A stretch of 53,366 nucleotides of DNA from contig JARFQE010000102.1 in the NCBI GenBank assembly GCA_029287915.1, positions 1 to 53,366 on the forward strand. The letters run 5' to 3'. The DNA is from Arenicellales bacterium. GTDB lineage: Bacteria > Pseudomonadota > Gammaproteobacteria > BMS3Bbin11. Position 1 is the stretch's first letter. Each line of letters opens with the position of its first letter. The translations under genes were made by a program, and so were the position numbers. The notes beneath the pieces are model-generated. The model was not told the DNA's origin. It searched no databases and saw only the letters and a list, made by a program, of their open reading frames with translations. Positions 28,730-37,301 of the stretch are shown here, in pieces.

Positions 28730-28989
28730 GGCAATCGAATCACCGAGATTTTTTCACGTACTGGAAAAACCATACCCAATTTCTCGCGAGCCACCTTTTC
28801 TATATATCTAGGTTCTGCATAACGTGCTTCCTGCAGCAATAGCCGGCCCCATTCCACATTGAAATCATCACGCTGCTGCTGTAGCGACTGCAGCTGCAAA
28901 TAAAGACTTCGCGTCGTAACACGCGTATAAACCAGACACAGGGCAAGCATAAGAACCAGACCGTAAACAAACATTGTCTTCTTAATCAT
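28726..28989 (-). CDS. ftsL: Cell division protein FtsL
   Basis: 87 aa bitopic protein. One transmembrane helix (about residues 5-24, MFVYGLVLMLALCLVYTRVTT) is followed by a leucine/glutamine-rich coiled coil (LYLQLQSLQQQRDDFNVEWGRLLLQEARYA) that would pair with FtsB. Its C-terminal EKVAREKLGMVFP motif is family-typical. The position between rsmH and ftsI, with ATGA overlaps on both sides, supports the call. Confidence 0.95.
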   Translation of the reverse strand: MIKKTMFVYGLVLMLALCLVYTRVTTRSLYLQLQSLQQQRDDFNVEWGRLLLQEARYAEPRYIEKVAREKLGMVFPVREKISVIRLP

Positions 28990-29927
28990 GCCACTTCCCT
29001 GTCAACAGCAAGCCGTTCGGCTACGCGTAAAATAGCGCTTCGTGCACGTGGGTTATCATCAATTTCCTTGGCAGACGCCCGTACAGGTTTACCAATCAGA
29101 CGCAGAGCCGGTTTGCGCTCAGCATCACGTATCGGAATTTCTTTTGGCAGGTCATCGCCACGCGCCTGATCACGCATAAACCTTTTTACGATTCGGTCTT
29201 CCAGTGAATGAAAGCTGATTGCCAGTAAACGACCACCTTCACATAGTGCTGCTACAGCAACAGGCAACACACTAGCTATTTCCTCTAATTCTCTGTTGAT
29301 GCGAATACGAATAGCCTGAAAACTTCTTGTCGCTGGATGTTTATCCTGATCACGGGCTGGAACGATCTCTTTAATCAGAGCGACGAGCTGTGCCGTTGTT
29401 TCAATTGGTTGTTCAGCACGGGTGTTAACAATCGCCCAGGCAATACGATGAGCATACCGCTCCTCACCAAAACGTCGTAACACATCCCTTATTTCATGCT
29501 GCTCCGCCGTTGCCAGCCATTCTGCTGCACTGGGGTGATCAGATGGATTCATACGCATATCCAATGGCCCATCCTGCATAAAACTAAATCCACGCGAGGC
29601 ATCATCAAGTTGCGGCGAGGAAACACCGAAATCAAAAAGAATGCCATTGAAGCATTCTCGCTGCCGGACAATACTGGACAAGGATGAGAAATTTGCCTGT
29701 CTGGTCTGCACACGCGCATCACCGGCAAATCGTTCTGTTACAGCAGCAACCGCCTGAGGATCTCTGTCAATGGCGAGTATTCGGCCTGCTGGGCCGAGTC
29801 GCTCAAGTATCGCAGCCACATGGCCGCCTCGACCGGCAGTTGCATCCAGATAGTACCCATCCTCACGGACTTTCATTGCGTTGACTACCTCCTCCAGCAG
29901 GACGGGGCGATGGGAGCGTTCTGCCAT
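28986..29927 (-). CDS. rsmH: 16S rRNA (cytosine1402-N4)-methyltransferase RsmH
   Basis: 313 aa SAM-dependent methyltransferase acting on C1402 in the ribosomal P site. SAM motif I is YLDATAGRGGHVAAILERLGP. The FDFGVSSPQLDDASRGFSFMQDGPLDMRM stretch and ISFHSLEDRIVKRFMR are diagnostic. RsmI, which 2'-O-methylates the same nucleotide, is encoded nearby at 31127-31987. The gene starts eight bases after mraZ. Confidence 0.98.
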   Translation of the reverse strand: MAERSHRPVLLEEVVNAMKVREDGYYLDATAGRGGHVAAILERLGPAGRILAIDRDPQAVAAVTERFAGDARVQTRQANFSSLSSIVRQRECFNGILFDFGVSSPQLDDASRGFSFMQDGPLDMRMNPSDHPSAAEWLATAEQHEIRDVLRRFGEERYAHRIAWAIVNTRAEQPIETTAQLVALIKEIVPARDQDKHPATRSFQAIRIRINRELEEIASVLPVAVAALCEGGRLLAISFHSLEDRIVKRFMRDQARGDDLPKEIPIRDAERKPALRLIGKPVRASAKEIDDNPRARSAILRVAERLAVDREVA

Positions 29928-29935
29928 CGTTCCAC

Positions 29936-30394
29936 CTATAAAGAAAGTGATTCTAGTTCAACGAGCATTGGCCCATCGCCAAGGCCTCCCTCCATCCATT
30001 CATCACGCTGAGCCTTCCAGTTATCCTCATCCCAGACTTCAAACTTGTTACCCTGACCGGCCAGTACGATACGTTTTTTTAATTGTGAAAATTCTCTCAG
30101 AGGTGGTGGTAGCAGCAGACGCCCACTGGCATCCATATCAACATCAGTGGCCTGGCCGATAAAGAATCGCTTGAGTTTTGCAGCGCGCTTATCAAATGAA
30201 GGCAGAGCAGTGACATCGGCTTCAATTCGCTCCCATTCAGGCAGGGTATAAAGCCATAAGCAGCGGTCTGTTATGTTAACGGTGACGACCATGTGGCTAT
30301 CAGCTTTCGAGCGCAACTCCTCGCGATAGCGAGTTGGGATAGCAATCCTCCCCTTGCTGTCCAGATTAACCTGGTTAACTCCTCTAAACATCAT
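29936..30394 (-). CDS. mraZ: Transcriptional regulator MraZ
   Basis: 152 aa, two AbrB/MraZ-type DNA-binding swapped-hairpin repeats (FRGVNQVNLDSKGRIAIPTRYRE and the later ATDVDMDASGRLLLPPPLRE). MraZ is the first gene of the dcw operon and represses it in E. coli by binding TGGG-type repeats at the promoter. Such repeats are present here upstream (30437-30451). Two adjacent ATGs are available (30394 and 30391) after a GTGGTGG stretch. I use the first. Confidence 0.97.
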   Translation of the reverse strand: MMFRGVNQVNLDSKGRIAIPTRYREELRSKADSHMVVTVNITDRCLWLYTLPEWERIEADVTALPSFDKRAAKLKRFFIGQATDVDMDASGRLLLPPPLREFSQLKKRIVLAGQGNKFEVWDEDNWKAQRDEWMEGGLGDGPMLVELESLSL

Positions 30395-30436
30395 CCACCA
30401 CTTGTATGTGTCATTTGCCTTTTAATTTGGCAATTT

Positions 30437-30451
30437 ATCCACTTTTACCCA
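30437..30451 (-). promoter_or_regulatory. MraZ-type operator: two direct TGGGT/TGGAT boxes, 10-bp spacing
   Basis: On the minus strand TGGGT (30451-30447) and TGGAT (30441-30437) repeat with exactly 10-bp periodicity inside the near-identical decamers AGTGGGTAAA and AGTGGATAAA. Known MraZ operators are TGGG-N repeats separated by five bases. A further TGGGT at 30473-30469 falls between the -35 and -10 but is out of phase. The boxes begin about 3 bases after the predicted transcription start, which suits repression. Confidence 0.6.
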
Positions 30452-30460
30452 CTTTTTGAC

Positions 30461-30490
30461 ACTATACGACCCAAAAACAGGATATGTCAA
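30461..30490 (-). promoter_or_regulatory. Main dcw operon promoter, sigma70-like
   Basis: On the minus strand a perfect TTGACA (30490-30485) and TATAGT (30466-30461) are separated by 18 bp. The predicted start is about 30454, giving a leader of roughly 60 bases before mraZ. It is the best promoter-like sequence I see between rnpB and mraZ and probably drives the overlapping mraZ-to-ftsQ genes and beyond. Confidence 0.7.
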
Positions 30491-30615
30491 GCAAATGATT
30501 GAATTCTTTCTTTAAAAACAGTCAATTAGCTTAATTTCCGACAGACGGCTAATAATTTACTTTAAGTCTGAATTATAAGAGATTGAAAAGAAGAAGGTTC
30601 AGAAAATTCATATAT

Positions 30616-30639
30616 CGAGACTTCTGCTTCAGTGTCTCG
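30616..30639 (-). terminator. Weak hairpin downstream of rnpB
   Basis: CGAGAC and GTCTCG form a 6-bp inverted repeat around a 12-base loop, about 45 bases beyond the mature RNase P RNA 3' end. Only a weak T-rich stretch follows on the minus strand. A T6 run directly after the P1 helix (30679-30674) is an alternative termination site. Confidence 0.3.
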
Positions 30640-30682
30640 GGCAACTGATGCAATTCTAGAAAAGGATTTCATCAAAAAAGTT

Positions 30683-31030
30683 GAGCTGGCCGTTAAGCCG
30701 GGTTCTGTCATGGACAGTCATTCATCTAGGATGCCCGTCACCGGACACCTCAAGCAACCTACCCAGATCCAGCACGGGTCATGCCTCAGGATCTCTATTT
30801 GGTCTTGCTCCGAGCGGGGTTTGCCCTGCCACCTGTGTTGCCACAGGTGCGGTGCGCTCTTACCGCACCATTTCAACCTTACCGGCCCCGAAGGACTTAG
30901 GCGGTATATTTTCTGTGGCACTTTCCATCGGTTCACACCGTCCAGGCGTTACCTGGCACTCTACCCTGCGGAGCCCGGACTTTCCTCTGCAGATAGCCAA
31001 AACCATCTACAGCGACTGCCTGGCCAGCTC
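30683..31030 (-). ncRNA. rnpB: RNase P RNA (type A)
   Basis: Catalytic RNA that trims the 5' leader of tRNA precursors. On the minus strand it has the conserved 5' block GAGGAAAGTCCGGGCTCC, then GTGCCAGGTAACGCCTGG, the GGTGCGGTAAGAGCGCACC hairpin and the 3' block GACAGAACCCGGCTTA. The ends pair as a P1 helix (GAGCTGGCC at 31030-31022 with GGCCAGCTC at 30691-30683), which sets the boundaries. The length of about 348 nt is typical of gammaproteobacteria. Location between mraZ and rsmI matches my recollection of pseudomonads. Short frames across it are not genes. Confidence 0.97.
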
Positions 31031-31037
31031 GTGATGA

Positions 31038-31043
31038 ATTTTA
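31038..31043 (-). promoter_or_regulatory. Probable -10 element of rnpB
   Basis: TAAAAT on the minus strand ends seven bases before the predicted 5' end of RNase P RNA at 31030. A poor -35 (TTAATC, 31067-31062) lies 18 bp upstream. Confidence 0.4.
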
Positions 31044-31126
31044 ACACAAGTACTGGTTAATGATTAAGGATTATAAATTTAGATAACCCTTATTTTTATG
31101 TCTCGTGCAGCGACTTTGAAACTTGG

Positions 31127-31987
31127 TTACGTTCCCTTCTTGCTTAATCCGTACTCATAAAGCACCTTCTTCCTGGCACCCGACAATCTCGCTGCAAGAC
31201 TCGCTGCCTGTGATACCGATAATTCAGTGAGCAGGACATCCATAATTGACCTGCCCTTTTCAACGCTGTCATCAGAACTTGTCACTGCGCCCGCTATCAC
31301 CACGACAAATTCGCCACGTACTGAATGTAAATTCTGTTCCATTTGCAGGATAACTTCGTCAAGGGTTCCCCGGTATAGTGACTCATATCGCTTGGTAAGC
31401 TCTCTTCCGACAGTACAACCACGTGAAGAACCAAAGATATTTTTCATGTCGTTTAGGGAATCACGAATTCGGTGTGATGATTCATAAAAGACCAGTGTGC
31501 GGTCCTCAGACACTAGACTTTCCAGCTGTTTTCGCCGTGCTGGAGGTTTTGATGGCAGAAAACCTTCAAAACAAAATCGTTCCACTGACTGCCCTGCGAC
31601 TGATAACATGGCACTAATGGCACTGGGCCCAGGCACTGGAACAAGCTGCATCCCTGCTTCGTGAGCAGCTATAACTAGCCTGCATCCCGGATCAGAAATT
31701 AGTGGTGTTCCTGCATCACTGATCAGTGCCACTGAACTGCCCGTCTGCAAAATTCCAATGATTTTTTTTATTCTTGAGGCTTCATTATGTTCATGCAGTG
31801 AAATCATTGCAGTATTGATTCCATAATGTTGTAAAAGAATCTTACTATGGCGTGTATCTTCAGCGGCTATAAGCTTAACTGATGCCAGTGTTTCAATCGC
31901 ACGATTCGTAATATCTGAGAGATTGCCAATAGGTGTTGCAACAACATACAATTTTCCGGGTTTTTCAGTTTTGCCTGGTTTCATCAT
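31127..31987 (-). CDS. rsmI: 16S rRNA (cytidine1402-2'-O)-methyltransferase RsmI
   Basis: 286 aa tetrapyrrole-methylase-fold enzyme that 2'-O-methylates C1402, the base that RsmH N4-methylates. Diagnostic stretches are KLYVVATPIGNLSDITNRA, AEDTRHSKILLQHYGI, LISDAGTPLISDPG and VPVPGPSAISAMLSVAG. Two ATGs are adjacent (31987, 31984) right after GCGAGGG; the second has slightly better spacing. It is divergent from lpoA, the conserved gammaproteobacterial arrangement. Confidence 0.97.
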   Translation of the reverse strand: MMKPGKTEKPGKLYVVATPIGNLSDITNRAIETLASVKLIAAEDTRHSKILLQHYGINTAMISLHEHNEASRIKKIIGILQTGSSVALISDAGTPLISDPGCRLVIAAHEAGMQLVPVPGPSAISAMLSVAGQSVERFCFEGFLPSKPPARRKQLESLVSEDRTLVFYESSHRIRDSLNDMKNIFGSSRGCTVGRELTKRYESLYRGTLDEVILQMEQNLHSVRGEFVVVIAGAVTSSDDSVEKGRSIMDVLLTELSVSQAASLAARLSGARKKVLYEYGLSKKGT

Positions 31988-32381
31988 CCCTCGCTATAAT
32001 TGCATATGTGCATATGATTAAGAGTGTGTGAATGAGGTCAAAGAGCCTCTGAATAATGCCGGCTGCAGTCGAATGTAATTTAATATCCAGATTTACAGCG
32101 AAAAAGTATCAGTTTTTTCAATCGATCAATAAACCTAAGGCGATCATAGCGTAAAGTACATGCCGATTTTCCTATGAATGGATATATATAAGAATGTAGT
32201 AGAGACTCTGACAATGAAAAGGTTTCAAGATAACGCCTAAAAATCTATACTCTCTCCAAGATACTGATAGCAGCCAGGATACAGAGAAAACATTGTGGAC
32301 AAAAAAAGCAACATTTTAGCATTTGTCTATTTCCTTATCACAACACCAAAAACTACAGACTGAAAACTGGACCCACCCTAA
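31988..32381. other. 394-bp divergent intergenic region, rsmI / lpoA
   Basis: AT-rich and with no supported gene. The rsmI side has GCATATG in tandem (32002-32016; each CATATG is itself a palindrome), lying 15-29 bases before rsmI. A TTGACC on the minus strand near 32054-32059 could be a -35. The lpoA side has an AT-rich ATATATATAAG stretch near 32189-32199 that could hold a -10. A 22-codon GTG frame at 32295 lacks a ribosome site and is not called. Confidence 0.5.
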
Positions 32382-34316
32382 TTGAAGCAACCTAACAAAC
32401 TGATATTCCTCACTAGCCTGGGTAGTCTGCTATTCATCCTGTCTGCCTGTCAATCGGCACCACCACCGATTCCACGAACACCCGACACAACTGCCCCGGC
32501 TGCCAGAACAACAGCTGATGACGTATACACACAACCGCTGGAAATAGAGTCGCCCGTTTCGCAATTGCCCACTGACTTCCCGTTGGTCTACAGTAATGAT
32601 GACTTCAGGCTACAGCAGGCAGCTTCATTGTATCAGGCAGGCAGCCTCGGGCCTGCACTTGATATGCTTGATAGCATAGAAGATGGATCATTGACTTCTG
32701 ACCAGAGAACACGAAAGCGTATTATGCAGGCAGCTATACTATTGCAGGCAGGCGGCAGTATTCAGGCTCAGCAATTACTAAGCGGTGGAGCTGAAAGTTA
32801 TCAAACTGCAACATTAGCCGTGTTCTATCTGATGCGCGCAAAAGCTTTTCTGGCACAGGGACAAACGACAGATGCGTTGAAGGCACTGATTACGCGAGAA
32901 CGATTTGTAGCAGGTAATGTCGCAGAGGAGAACCAGCGCCTTATCTGGAATGTACTGATGTTTACCGATGATCAGCAATTAAGAATGATTCAGCAAATGG
33001 AAATAAATGCTGAACTGGCTGGCTGGTTAGAACTGGCGTTCGCGATCAGGCAAAAGAATGTCTACGAAAATGCTGAACAAGTTGTAAATAACTGGCGCAT
33101 TAAGAATTCTTCACACCCAGCAAGCGTAGCCGTTCTTGATCAGATCAGCAGGGAAGCAATGCTAACATCACCGAAAAGAATTGCCTTCCTGTTACCATTG
33201 ACCTCATCGTATGAACCAGCAGCCAGTGCAATTCGAGATGGGTTTGAGGCCATGAACAATGACCAGGCCGCAAATCACCGTTACCAGGTCCGCTTATATG
33301 ATTATGGTCGTGATGCTAATGCAGCGATGCTTTACTACAACCAGGCCGTCAATGATGGTGCCGAGCTCATTGTCGGCCCACTAGGGCGCCAGTCCATCGG
33401 CAGCCTGTTATCTTCCGCTGAAATTAAGGTTCCAACAATTTTATTATCCCCTGCAGATGGGCAGAGCGATGCGCCGCAGAATCTTTTCCAGTTCAGCCTT
33501 TCGCAGGAACTGGAGGCCCAGCAGGCTGCACAACGCGCCTGGATAGATGGGCACCGTCGTGGCGTCATTCTGTATCCACAAACAGCAATTGGTCAACGCA
33601 TGGCAACTGCCTTTGGTGATCGCTTCAGTCAACTCGGTGGGAAAATCGTCAAAAGTGAAAACTATGCTGCAAAGGAAACAGACTTTTCCCCTCCCGCCCG
33701 CCGTATGCTCGGCGTTGATAGTAGTGAGCAGCGGATAGCTGAAATGAAAAGGTTACTTGGTAGAAAAATCACAGCTGAAGCTCGACGCAGACAGGACATT
33801 GATTTTATCTTTCTACCGGCAACAAATAGTAATGCAAGACTGATCAAACCACTACTGGATTTTTTCTACGCATTCGATCTTCCGATCTATTCAACTTCTC
33901 GAATATTTTCAGGCAAAGTCGACCCTGTTAATGATAGGGACCTGGACCGGATACGCTTTCCGGATATGCCCTGGATGATTGCAACCAATATTGAACTGGA
34001 GTCACTACGTACCTTTTTACAGGGTGGCTGGCCAAACAGAGAAACCAGTTACAACAGACTATATGGCCTTGGAATGGATATCTTCAACATCCTTCCCCTT
34101 CTTCAACGAATGAGAGAAAACCCACTGCTTCATTATCAGGGGTTGTCGGGAAATCTAAGCATTGATAAAAATGGTATCATCCACAGGGAGATGTTGTGGG
34201 CCAGTTTCCGCAAAGGTTCACCCACCCTGCTCGATAAACAACTCACGTATCAAGGACGATTCAGTGAAAAAAAATTTGAAGCAATACCTGCCATTACACC
34301 TGCGACGGGGCAATGA
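32382..34316 (+). CDS. lpoA: Outer-membrane lipoprotein activator of PBP1A (LpoA)
   Basis: 644 aa. The lipoprotein signal peptide has lipobox LSAC (Cys23). The N-terminal half is TPR-like (helical, QAAILLQAGGSIQAQQLLSGG and so on). The C-terminal half, from about residue 265 (PKRIAFLLPLTSSYEPAASAIRDGF), is a type I periplasmic-binding-protein fold, as in LpoA/LppC. LpoA reaches through peptidoglycan to stimulate the PBP1A transpeptidase. The start must be the TTG at 32382, because an in-frame TAA immediately precedes it; the ribosome site is weak. The end overlaps yraN by 53 bases. Confidence 0.93.
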   Translation: MKQPNKLIFLTSLGSLLFILSACQSAPPPIPRTPDTTAPAARTTADDVYTQPLEIESPVSQLPTDFPLVYSNDDFRLQQAASLYQAGSLGPALDMLDSIEDGSLTSDQRTRKRIMQAAILLQAGGSIQAQQLLSGGAESYQTATLAVFYLMRAKAFLAQGQTTDALKALITRERFVAGNVAEENQRLIWNVLMFTDDQQLRMIQQMEINAELAGWLELAFAIRQKNVYENAEQVVNNWRIKNSSHPASVAVLDQISREAMLTSPKRIAFLLPLTSSYEPAASAIRDGFEAMNNDQAANHRYQVRLYDYGRDANAAMLYYNQAVNDGAELIVGPLGRQSIGSLLSSAEIKVPTILLSPADGQSDAPQNLFQFSLSQELEAQQAAQRAWIDGHRRGVILYPQTAIGQRMATAFGDRFSQLGGKIVKSENYAAKETDFSPPARRMLGVDSSEQRIAEMKRLLGRKITAEARRRQDIDFIFLPATNSNARLIKPLLDFFYAFDLPIYSTSRIFSGKVDPVNDRDLDRIRFPDMPWMIATNIELESLRTFLQGGWPNRETSYNRLYGLGMDIFNILPLLQRMRENPLLHYQGLSGNLSIDKNGIIHREMLWASFRKGSPTLLDKQLTYQGRFSEKKFEAIPAITPATGQ

Positions 34317-34644
34317 AGCCGAAACTGTGGCAGAAAAGTATCTGACCGGGCAAGGCTTGCATCTCATAAGCAGGAATTATTATTGTAAGGCTGGCGAGAT
34401 TGATCTGTTGATGCAGGATTGCAACACTCTGGTGTTTGTTGAAGTTCGATTCCGCAGTAATCCTTATTTTGGTTCTGCGGCCGAGTCGATCACCGCGAAG
34501 AAGATACAGCGTATAAGAAAAACTGCCGAACATTTCCTGCTGACACATACGTATTTTGAACACCTTTACAAACGCTTTGATGTTTTAACAATATCTGCAC
34601 AGTCATCAAAACATGAAATTTTATGGATCAAGGATGCATTCTGA
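34264..34644 (+). CDS. yraN: YraN/UPF0102 family nuclease-fold protein
   Basis: 126 aa. UPF0102 proteins have a restriction-endonuclease-like fold of uncertain role. Core residues are seen: RRGNEAETVAEKYLTGQGLHLISRNYYCKAGEIDLLMQD and LVFVEVRFRSNPYFGSAAESIT, with the E...D...E-x-R pattern (family usually E-x-K/R). The frame is open from 34162, but the GTG at 34264 has AAGGAC upstream and starts just before the family N-terminus. It overlaps the 3' end of lpoA in another frame, indicating coupling. Confidence 0.9.
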   Translation: MKKNLKQYLPLHLRRGNEAETVAEKYLTGQGLHLISRNYYCKAGEIDLLMQDCNTLVFVEVRFRSNPYFGSAAESITAKKIQRIRKTAEHFLLTHTYFEHLYKRFDVLTISAQSSKHEILWIKDAF

Positions 34645-34683
34645 CCACCCCGCTGATAAAGTAGGAGCAACAGCGCCCGGTAA

Positions 34684-35298
<615 letters not shown>

Positions 35299-35317
35299 AC
35301 CTGCAAGCAAAACGCTG

Positions 35318-35794
35318 ATGGCGTCTATTAAAGATAAAATCCTGGCTGCTACAGACATAGACAGTCCTGTGATCAACAATCTGCCTCGACCACTGGTTTT
35401 CACCAATGGTTGTTTTGATATTCTTCATCGAGGACATGTCAGTTATCTCGAGGAAGCCGCACAATTAGGCAGCAGCCTGCTGGTCGCCGTTAATACCGAT
35501 GATTCGATACGTCGACAGGACAAGGGGGCAGACAGGCCAATTAACCCTTTGGACGACAGAATGGCACTGCTTGCAGCGCTTCAAAGTGTTGACCTGGTAA
35601 TCCCATTCGATACAGATACGCCACTGCAACTAATCCAGATAATAAGGCCGGATATTCTGGTCAAGGGTGGTGACTGGCCGATTGAGAAAATTGTTGGTGC
35701 CAGGGAAGTTATCCAACACGGAGGGGAAGTTCATTCCATCCCATTTCGCTATCAGCGCTCTACCAGCGATCTGATAAAACGCATCAGGGGTTGA
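35318..35794 (+). CDS. rfaE2: Heptose-phosphate nucleotidyltransferase, stand-alone RfaE2/HldE C-domain
   Basis: 158 aa nucleotidyltransferase corresponding to the C-terminal half of E. coli HldE, which adenylylates D-glycero-beta-D-manno-heptose 1-phosphate for LPS core synthesis. It has FTNGCFDILHRGHVSYL (the HxGH-like motif appears as HRGH), NTDDSIRR and the late YQRSTSDLIKRI (STS.LI motif). The frame extends to 35261 within the SIS gene; ATG 35318 begins just before the conserved domain. The kinase half (RfaE1) is not in the window. The gene lies 19 bp after the SIS isomerase. Confidence 0.93.
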   Translation: MASIKDKILAATDIDSPVINNLPRPLVFTNGCFDILHRGHVSYLEEAAQLGSSLLVAVNTDDSIRRQDKGADRPINPLDDRMALLAALQSVDLVIPFDTDTPLQLIQIIRPDILVKGGDWPIEKIVGAREVIQHGGEVHSIPFRYQRSTSDLIKRIRG

Positions 35795-35798
35795 TCCC

Positions 35799-37199
35799 AT
35801 GCTCGCTAGTGATGCATCAAATAGATTGCCTGATGACTTCCTCAACTCTCTGAAATCATCGCTTCCGACAGAAAGACTGTTGCTGGATGCGGCGCAATGC
35901 TGGGCCTATGGCTTCGATAATTCACGCAAGCAGTCAACACCTCAGGCCGTTGCACTTCCTGTTACTCATGAGGAAGTTGTAAGCATAACTAAATTATGCA
36001 ATCACTACCGGGTTCCACTCGTGCTTCGTGGGCGAGGGACAGGAACTACTGGTGGTTCAGTCCCTGTACAGGGTGGCCTGGTGATGTCAATGGAGCAGAT
36101 GAACCGCATTATTGAGGTCGATCTCAAAAATAGGCTGATGCGAGTAGAGCCTGGTGTTACCAATCAAACGGTCCAGGATGTCGCTGCAGAAAATGGTTTT
36201 TTCTGGGCCCCTGACCCGGGCAGTGCCAGTGTCTGCACTGTTGGCGGGAACCTGGCCTTTAATGCCGCTGGACCTCGCGCTGTAAAATATTCGACTACAC
36301 GCGAAAATACCCTGGGTCTAGTTGCAGTTACCGCAAATGGAGACACCTTACGCTGCGGAGAAAAAACCACCAAGGGAGTTACAGGCTATGACATGACGCG
36401 GCTATTGATTGGTAGTGAAGGCACGCTGGCTATCATTACCGAGGCAACATTGAAACTACTCCCACTGCCAGAGTCGAGAAGAACAATTACCGCCAGTTAC
36501 AGCTCTATTGAAGGCGCAACAAATGCAATCGTAGCAATCATGAATCAGCCTCTGATACCTTCAGCGCTGGAATTTCTTGACAGGGCTGCTATAGGCCTGA
36601 TTCAGCATCGGCCAGGCATCTCATTGCCGGAGGATAGCCATGCACTATTACTGATTGAGGTTGATGGATTTGAAAAACAAATGAGAGATGCTGTAGAGCA
36701 TATTACCACCGCTGTACGCAACTCGTCTCTACTTGAAATCAGGCAGTCAGAAAATGAACAGCAGGCAGGTCAATTGTGGGCAATACGTAAGGCCCTTTCT
36801 CCGGCATTGAGGGAGATCGCACCGAATAAGCTAAATGAAGATGTTGTTGTACCCGTTGGTAACATTCCTGCACTGCTGCAGGGACTAAACGAACTGAGTG
36901 AGCGATACGGAATACCTATAGTAAATTTTGGTCATGCGGGCAATGGTAATATCCATGTCAACCTGTTGTATGACACACGTAATGTCGAACAGGCTGAAAG
37001 AGCACAGCCCTGTTTATCAGCAGTGTTTAACCTGGTCCTGGAACTGGGTGGCACATTATCCGGTGAGCATGGAATAGGAACCGAAAAAAAGAACTACATT
37101 GAGCTCGAAATTGATCAAGTTTCACTGTCCTGGATGAAAAAACTTAAATCCCTGTTTGACCCAAATAACATACTTAACCCAGGCAAGGTGTTCCCTTAA
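35799..37199 (+). CDS. FAD-linked D-2-hydroxyacid dehydrogenase (GlcD/Dld-like)
   Basis: 466 aa VAO-family flavoprotein. The N-terminal FAD-binding domain has PLVLRGRGTGTTGGSVPVQGG, PDPGSASVCTVGGNLAFNAAGP and GYDMTRLLIGSEGTLAIITEATLKLLP. The C-terminal substrate domain has NFGHAGNGNIHVNLL and SGEHGIGTEKKNY (metal and substrate site), and ends FDPNNILNPGKVFP. Substrate could be glycolate or D-lactate; no GlcE/GlcF partners are adjacent. It begins four bases after rfaE2 with an AGGGG site, so it is probably cotranscribed with the lpoA operon. Confidence 0.9.
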   Translation: MLASDASNRLPDDFLNSLKSSLPTERLLLDAAQCWAYGFDNSRKQSTPQAVALPVTHEEVVSITKLCNHYRVPLVLRGRGTGTTGGSVPVQGGLVMSMEQMNRIIEVDLKNRLMRVEPGVTNQTVQDVAAENGFFWAPDPGSASVCTVGGNLAFNAAGPRAVKYSTTRENTLGLVAVTANGDTLRCGEKTTKGVTGYDMTRLLIGSEGTLAIITEATLKLLPLPESRRTITASYSSIEGATNAIVAIMNQPLIPSALEFLDRAAIGLIQHRPGISLPEDSHALLLIEVDGFEKQMRDAVEHITTAVRNSSLLEIRQSENEQQAGQLWAIRKALSPALREIAPNKLNEDVVVPVGNIPALLQGLNELSERYGIPIVNFGHAGNGNIHVNLLYDTRNVEQAERAQPCLSAVFNLVLELGGTLSGEHGIGTEKKNYIELEIDQVSLSWMKKLKSLFDPNNILNPGKVFP

Positions 37200-37301
37200 C
37201 ATGCCGCATCGCCTATTATCCTCTATATACGGAAAAAATATTCATTCTCGCTGGGATGAAATATAAATATAAAAGTACTGCGGTTTTCAGGATATAACAT
37301 T

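Noticed and set aside
30632-31060. Overlapping plus-strand frames of 117-142 aa
   Set aside because: They run antisense across RNase P RNA, whose conserved sequence blocks and P1 pairing fully explain the region.
32295-32363. 22-codon GTG frame (MDKKSNILAF...) before lpoA
   Set aside because: No Shine-Dalgarno sequence and no conserved feature visible; too short to support without comparative data.
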